Source: Pyxicephalus adspersus
Lineage: Eukaryota; Chordata; Amphibia; Anura; Pyxicephalidae
Direction: 5' to 3'
Length of the DNA stretch: 64,000 bases
Assembly (NCBI RefSeq): GCF_032062135.1
Contig: NC_092859.1
Span: forward strand, 111,160,808-111,224,807
How positions within the stretch are numbered: the stretch's first letter is position 1; every line of letters begins with the position of its first letter. Shown here in pieces: positions 60,739 to 64,000 of this stretch. Below the pieces are notes generated by a model. The model worked only from the letters and a program-made list of their open reading frames with translations. It was not told the origin of the DNA and did no database searches. The position numbers were made by a program, and so were the translations under genes.

Positions 60739-61278
60739 AACCTAATTTAAAAAAGTTTACCAAGACTGGTAGAGTGAACATGGGTGAACCTGTGTGTTCC
60801 AGCACACCTGGATTGGATTTCTTAATGAAATGGAAAAACGTTTTCAATCCTTGACCAAATCTAATCCAGGTTTGCTGGGTCATCCACATTCTCCCATGAT
60901 AGTCTATCTTCTCCAGTCTAAAGCTGCGTACACACTTGCAATTTTTGTCGTTGGAAAGGATCTTTCACGATCCTTTCCAGCGACAAGGGAGTGCACGATG
61001 CATGAACGGTGCTGTACATACAGCACCGTTCATGCTCTATGGAGAGGGGAGGGGGAGAGCGACGGAGCGGCACCCTGCTGCGCGCTCTCCCCTTCCCTTT
61101 CATTAGGATCGGCTGTCGTCCATCGTCCGTGGATCCGGCAGGTCGGTCGTCCGGACGATGGACGACACCGACTGTACACACGGCAGATTTTCGCCCGATA
61201 ATTGGCCGATGCCGATTATCGGGTGATAAAAATCTGACGTGTGTACGTAGCTTTAGAGAGCTTTAATAGATCAGGCCC
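60739..61278. mobile_element. Palindromic MITE split by a CGTACACAC MITE
   Basis: Left part 60739-60921 (cctaatttaaaaaagtttac, ccaagactggtagagtg, atccaggtttgctgggtcat, ctatcttctccagtc) and right part 61253-61278 (agagagctttaatagatc, aggccc) together make one copy of the element seen whole at 42742-42953, interrupted by the element at 60922-61252. Confidence 0.75.
60922..61252. mobile_element. 331-bp CGTACACAC MITE, nested, with three hairpins
   Basis: Left end AGCTGCGTACACACTTGCAA; right end, read inward, AGCTACGTACACACGTCAGA. Flanks are TAA (60919-60921) and TTA (61253-61255); both fit TWA, but they are not identical. Inside are a 17-bp perfect arm pair with a 2-nt loop (61000-61035), a 15-bp perfect pair (61115-61129 and 61152-61166) and a 9-bp pair (61194-61202 and 61215-61223). 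GC-rich, with CpG well above the surroundings. It shares ends, but little interior, with the element at 34098. Open frames on both strands are by-products of the inverted repeats. Confidence 0.8.
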
Positions 61279-63199
61279 AATGTATCTGTAACACATGTAG
61301 CAATGTACCAATAATAAACATTGAAAAAATGTTCTGTAAATACTCACTTGGTAAATGCAGTGACTGGTGCTTTGATCTTGTTTAAATAGAGATTACATCC
61401 AACTTTTCATGTTCTTGAGGTTTTGTAATCCTCATATGTTTCAAATTTTTGTAATTGCAGATAGCGATGTGACCTTCCTTAATCACCCCACTACGAGTTT
61501 CATATACTGTATATCTTAACTGTAGCAACAACCTGTTGAGTTATTGACAACTCCTCCAAAAGCTGGACTTTAGAGGTTGGATGTACTGCCCGGTCATATG
61601 GTGTCATAGTTTTGCAAGAAAGGTTTTAGCTGAGCATTAAAACACACATGTTCATGCATGGGCGTTACAGTAAAAAAGGCTTCCGTGCCTTTACATTTTT
61701 GGCTTGGGGGACACAGTGAGTGAGAGTTACATGTACATAATAAATATATATATTTAATTTCAATTTAAACAATTGTATTACTGAACAGTAAAGTGTAAAC
61801 CTACAAGTGCTGCAAATAAAAAATGAACCGAAGACAATGCTGAGTTAGTTTTCTTAGGATGATCATTTTATTTATTCACTTGGAAGTATTGAGGTTAAAA
61901 CATACTTGGATTACATTAAGGCATCACCCTGTAAATTAACAAAACCCTGTTCATCCCTGTTATACACATACTAAGTAGAAAAAGCACATGTTTTGATTCA
62001 AAGATGAAAGTCACTAATGTATTTTACTATCATTTCTTTTTTTACATTGTTTTGCTAACTGTGGATTCCTTTTTTATGGGTGGCCCTTTTCACTTTTGAA
62101 CTACTGTTCTTATAATTCTAATCTAGATAGCACAAAGCTCTTTCACAAGAATTATTGAAATAAAGTACAAAAGTTAAAAGCCAACAAATGTGAAAAGAAG
62201 TAGTTCGTTATAATATACAGCAAATTAAAATGCCCTTATTTTGGCTAATCAGCACAAAGCCTTTGGTTTAGGATTGGTGTCTTCCCATCTTTTTCTTTTC
62301 TTTTTTTTGGAAACCACGTGAAGCAAAAAACAAAAAACAAACTGAACATGATAAAGGTGAAGAGGAGACCTTAAAGCAGAATTGAGCACATTTTACTCAA
62401 ATTTTATATTCTGTCATTTATATAACAGTACATAGTAGTAAGTCCAACATAGCAAATGTTTTAAATACATTTAGGTAAGTCTTTTGTTTCTCTATTGTGT
62501 ATTCTTTGTGCAAAGTTGTGGCAGAAGCAGAAATGCAGCAGCCACAATGCACACAGTGCATCAAGGAAAATATAAACTAATCTGTAAATCTGTAGAAAAT
62601 AAAGGGAATCTGTTTTTAACTTGGCTGAACTTAAGGGGCTCTGTTTATAAAACAAGGAATCTAACATTCCCTCAAATATTCCTAGATGGGAATCAATTAC
62701 TTCCATTGAAACACATGGAAGATCCCCAATAGCGAATGTTCGAAGGAATGTCTGATTCCCTAATTTACAAATAGGAGTTCAATATGTTGTCATATTTGTG
62801 GATCCAATAATGGACATGAAAATAACAATAAAAGTAGGGTAGGACAAAAAAGGGTGGATTCAGTAAGGACCCTCTGCCATAGATAGTATTGTCTATTTTT
62901 GGACAGGTACCAAGGATGTTGCTGACATGAAAGGCTGATTTTAGACTTGTACTATATAGGAAATATTGAGAAATTAAACCCATCCTGAAACACTGCTGAC
63001 ATTTTTTTCTATGGAATTGGCCATTCTGAATGCAAATACTGTTTATTCTGTAGCAAGATTAGGTCCCAGCTATGGTCTGAGGTTTTCTTGTTGGAGAGTT
63101 TACTTCTAGAGCTCTATTCTTATATTTAATTGCATTGCTAAATGGCTCACATATGAAACATGTCAGCACATTGCTTGGATCTCGCCCTGCTACAATATA
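61279..63199. other. No gene seen
   Basis: AT-rich. TTAAAGCAGAATTGAG at 62372 resembles one end of a TTAA-flanked element, but no partner end was found. Confidence 0.45.
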
Positions 63200-63353
63200 G
63201 CTGGGTGATCCAACAAACCTGAAATGGATCTGGTCTAAAAGTGAAAACACTTGCTAACAAATAGCAAATTACTTTCCTGAAATCTATTCCAGGTTTGCTG
63301 GGTCACCCAGCTTCACTGATGAAAGTGTATCCTCTCTAGCCTTTGAAAGCTTT
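63200..63353. mobile_element. Palindromic MITE, right portion
   Basis: gctgggtgatccaacaaacc, aaatggatctggtc, acaaatagcaaatta, attccaggtttgctgggtc, acccagcttcactgatgaaa and gtgtatcctctctagcc, then gaaagcttt match the element at 42742-42953 from within the left arm to near the right end. Both outer ends are missing. Confidence 0.75.
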
Positions 63354-64000
63354 GCATTCACATGTCTCATTCCATCACATCACAGTTTATTCTTCATTTT
63401 TGGACAGGAGGCAGAGCCATGCAAATCATTATATTTTGCTCAAATGAACATCCAGAATCCTTGTTGTATGTTACAGATACAAGCTAATATTACATATTAA
63501 TTTTATTTAAAACTGCAGACAGCTGTATAGGTGTAAGAACCTTTTTACATTTTGTAACCTTATATTTCACACTTTATTGAAGGTAATAGCCATAACGCAG
63601 AGTAAAATACAAGCTATCTGTGCTGAAAATAAGATGTCTAAATGACACATTGAAATGTATACTAAAAGTGCTATCTGTAGCAAATAAAGCAGATATTCAC
63701 AGGAGTCTAAAGCTTCCAATATGCAGACTTGGAACATTATGTCAATAACATTCATGGCTGGCTGCTTCCCTGGGAGACACAACAATATTGAAAATGTATC
63801 CCTGTGTAGTGTTAGGAGCAATTTCCTGGAAATATTTATGGTGCGTAAGTTGCATTTGATTGGGAAGCTGAATACATAATAACCTGCAAGACTTAATTAA
63901 ATTGACAGGGCACCATTTTTAAAGATAGATTTATAAGATGTTGAGATAATCAGCATGTATTTTTGACTTACAGTTTCTCTAGGTACTTTTAAAGCTATTT
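63354..64000. other. No gene seen
   Basis: No supported feature to the window end. The 84-codon minus frame 63567-63821 has no recognised domain. Confidence 0.45.

Noticed and set aside
60794..61266. Open frames of 85-135 codons on both strands
   Set aside because: They span the inverted repeats of the nested MITE; symmetric frames on both strands are expected from palindromes.

Overview
This 64 kb window looks like non-coding DNA from an amphibian, most likely a frog. It is AT-rich, carries no convincing host exon, and has no operon-like gene packing, ribosomal or tRNA gene, or CRISPR array. The anuran assignment is an inference. It rests on the mix of repeats: tRNA-headed V-SINEs with a 'gcgctgcgtaatatgttggc'-type tail, short elements with CGTACACAC ends flanked by TAA, TTAA-flanked piggyBac-like elements, TA-flanked pogo/mariner-like elements, and remains of Penelope and Tc1 elements. 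Genus cannot be told from the sequence alone. The window could be intergenic or inside a long intron.

Layout. 1-2.5 kb: two units of a repeat spaced 459 bp apart, the second split by a 718-bp element with TG...CA ends and a CATAT target duplication; then a piggyBac-like MITE and a TA-flanked MITE. 4.7-7.1 kb: a TAA-flanked MITE, a hAT remnant and half of a palindromic MITE. 11.9 and 19.1 kb: V-SINEs on opposite strands. 24.9-29.3 kb: a second copy of the TA-flanked MITE inside a 1,268-bp segment that recurs 3,005 bp downstream with one mismatch noticed by eye. 32-34.5 kb: a hAT MITE with an 8-bp target duplication, an LTR-like block with a poly(A) signal, and a CpG-rich CGTACACAC MITE with an 18-bp-arm hairpin. 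42.4-43.2 kb: a Tc1-like transposase fossil split by a palindromic MITE. 47.3-48.6 kb: a Penelope-like element fossil (reverse transcriptase end plus GIY-YIG region) bordered and interrupted by hAT elements. 55.3-57.5 kb: a piggyBac-like element with a GC-rich core, another CGTACACAC MITE and a second, different Tc1-like fossil on the minus strand. 59-61.3 kb: a hAT element and a MITE-inside-MITE nest with three hairpins. 63.2 kb: another palindromic MITE half.

No intact transposase or reverse transcriptase reading frame remains, so everything mobile here is a non-autonomous or dead copy. The nests give relative ages: the Tc1 and Penelope fossils and one palindromic MITE were already present when other elements landed in them. 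The recent event is the 1.27 kb duplication at 25-29 kb. I found no evidence of a new functional system. The best leads are that duplication with its G-run junction, the hairpin-rich CGTACACAC family, and the GC-rich core with a splice-donor-like site at 55.7 kb. Family assignments rest on visible ends, target duplications and motif recall, not on a database search.
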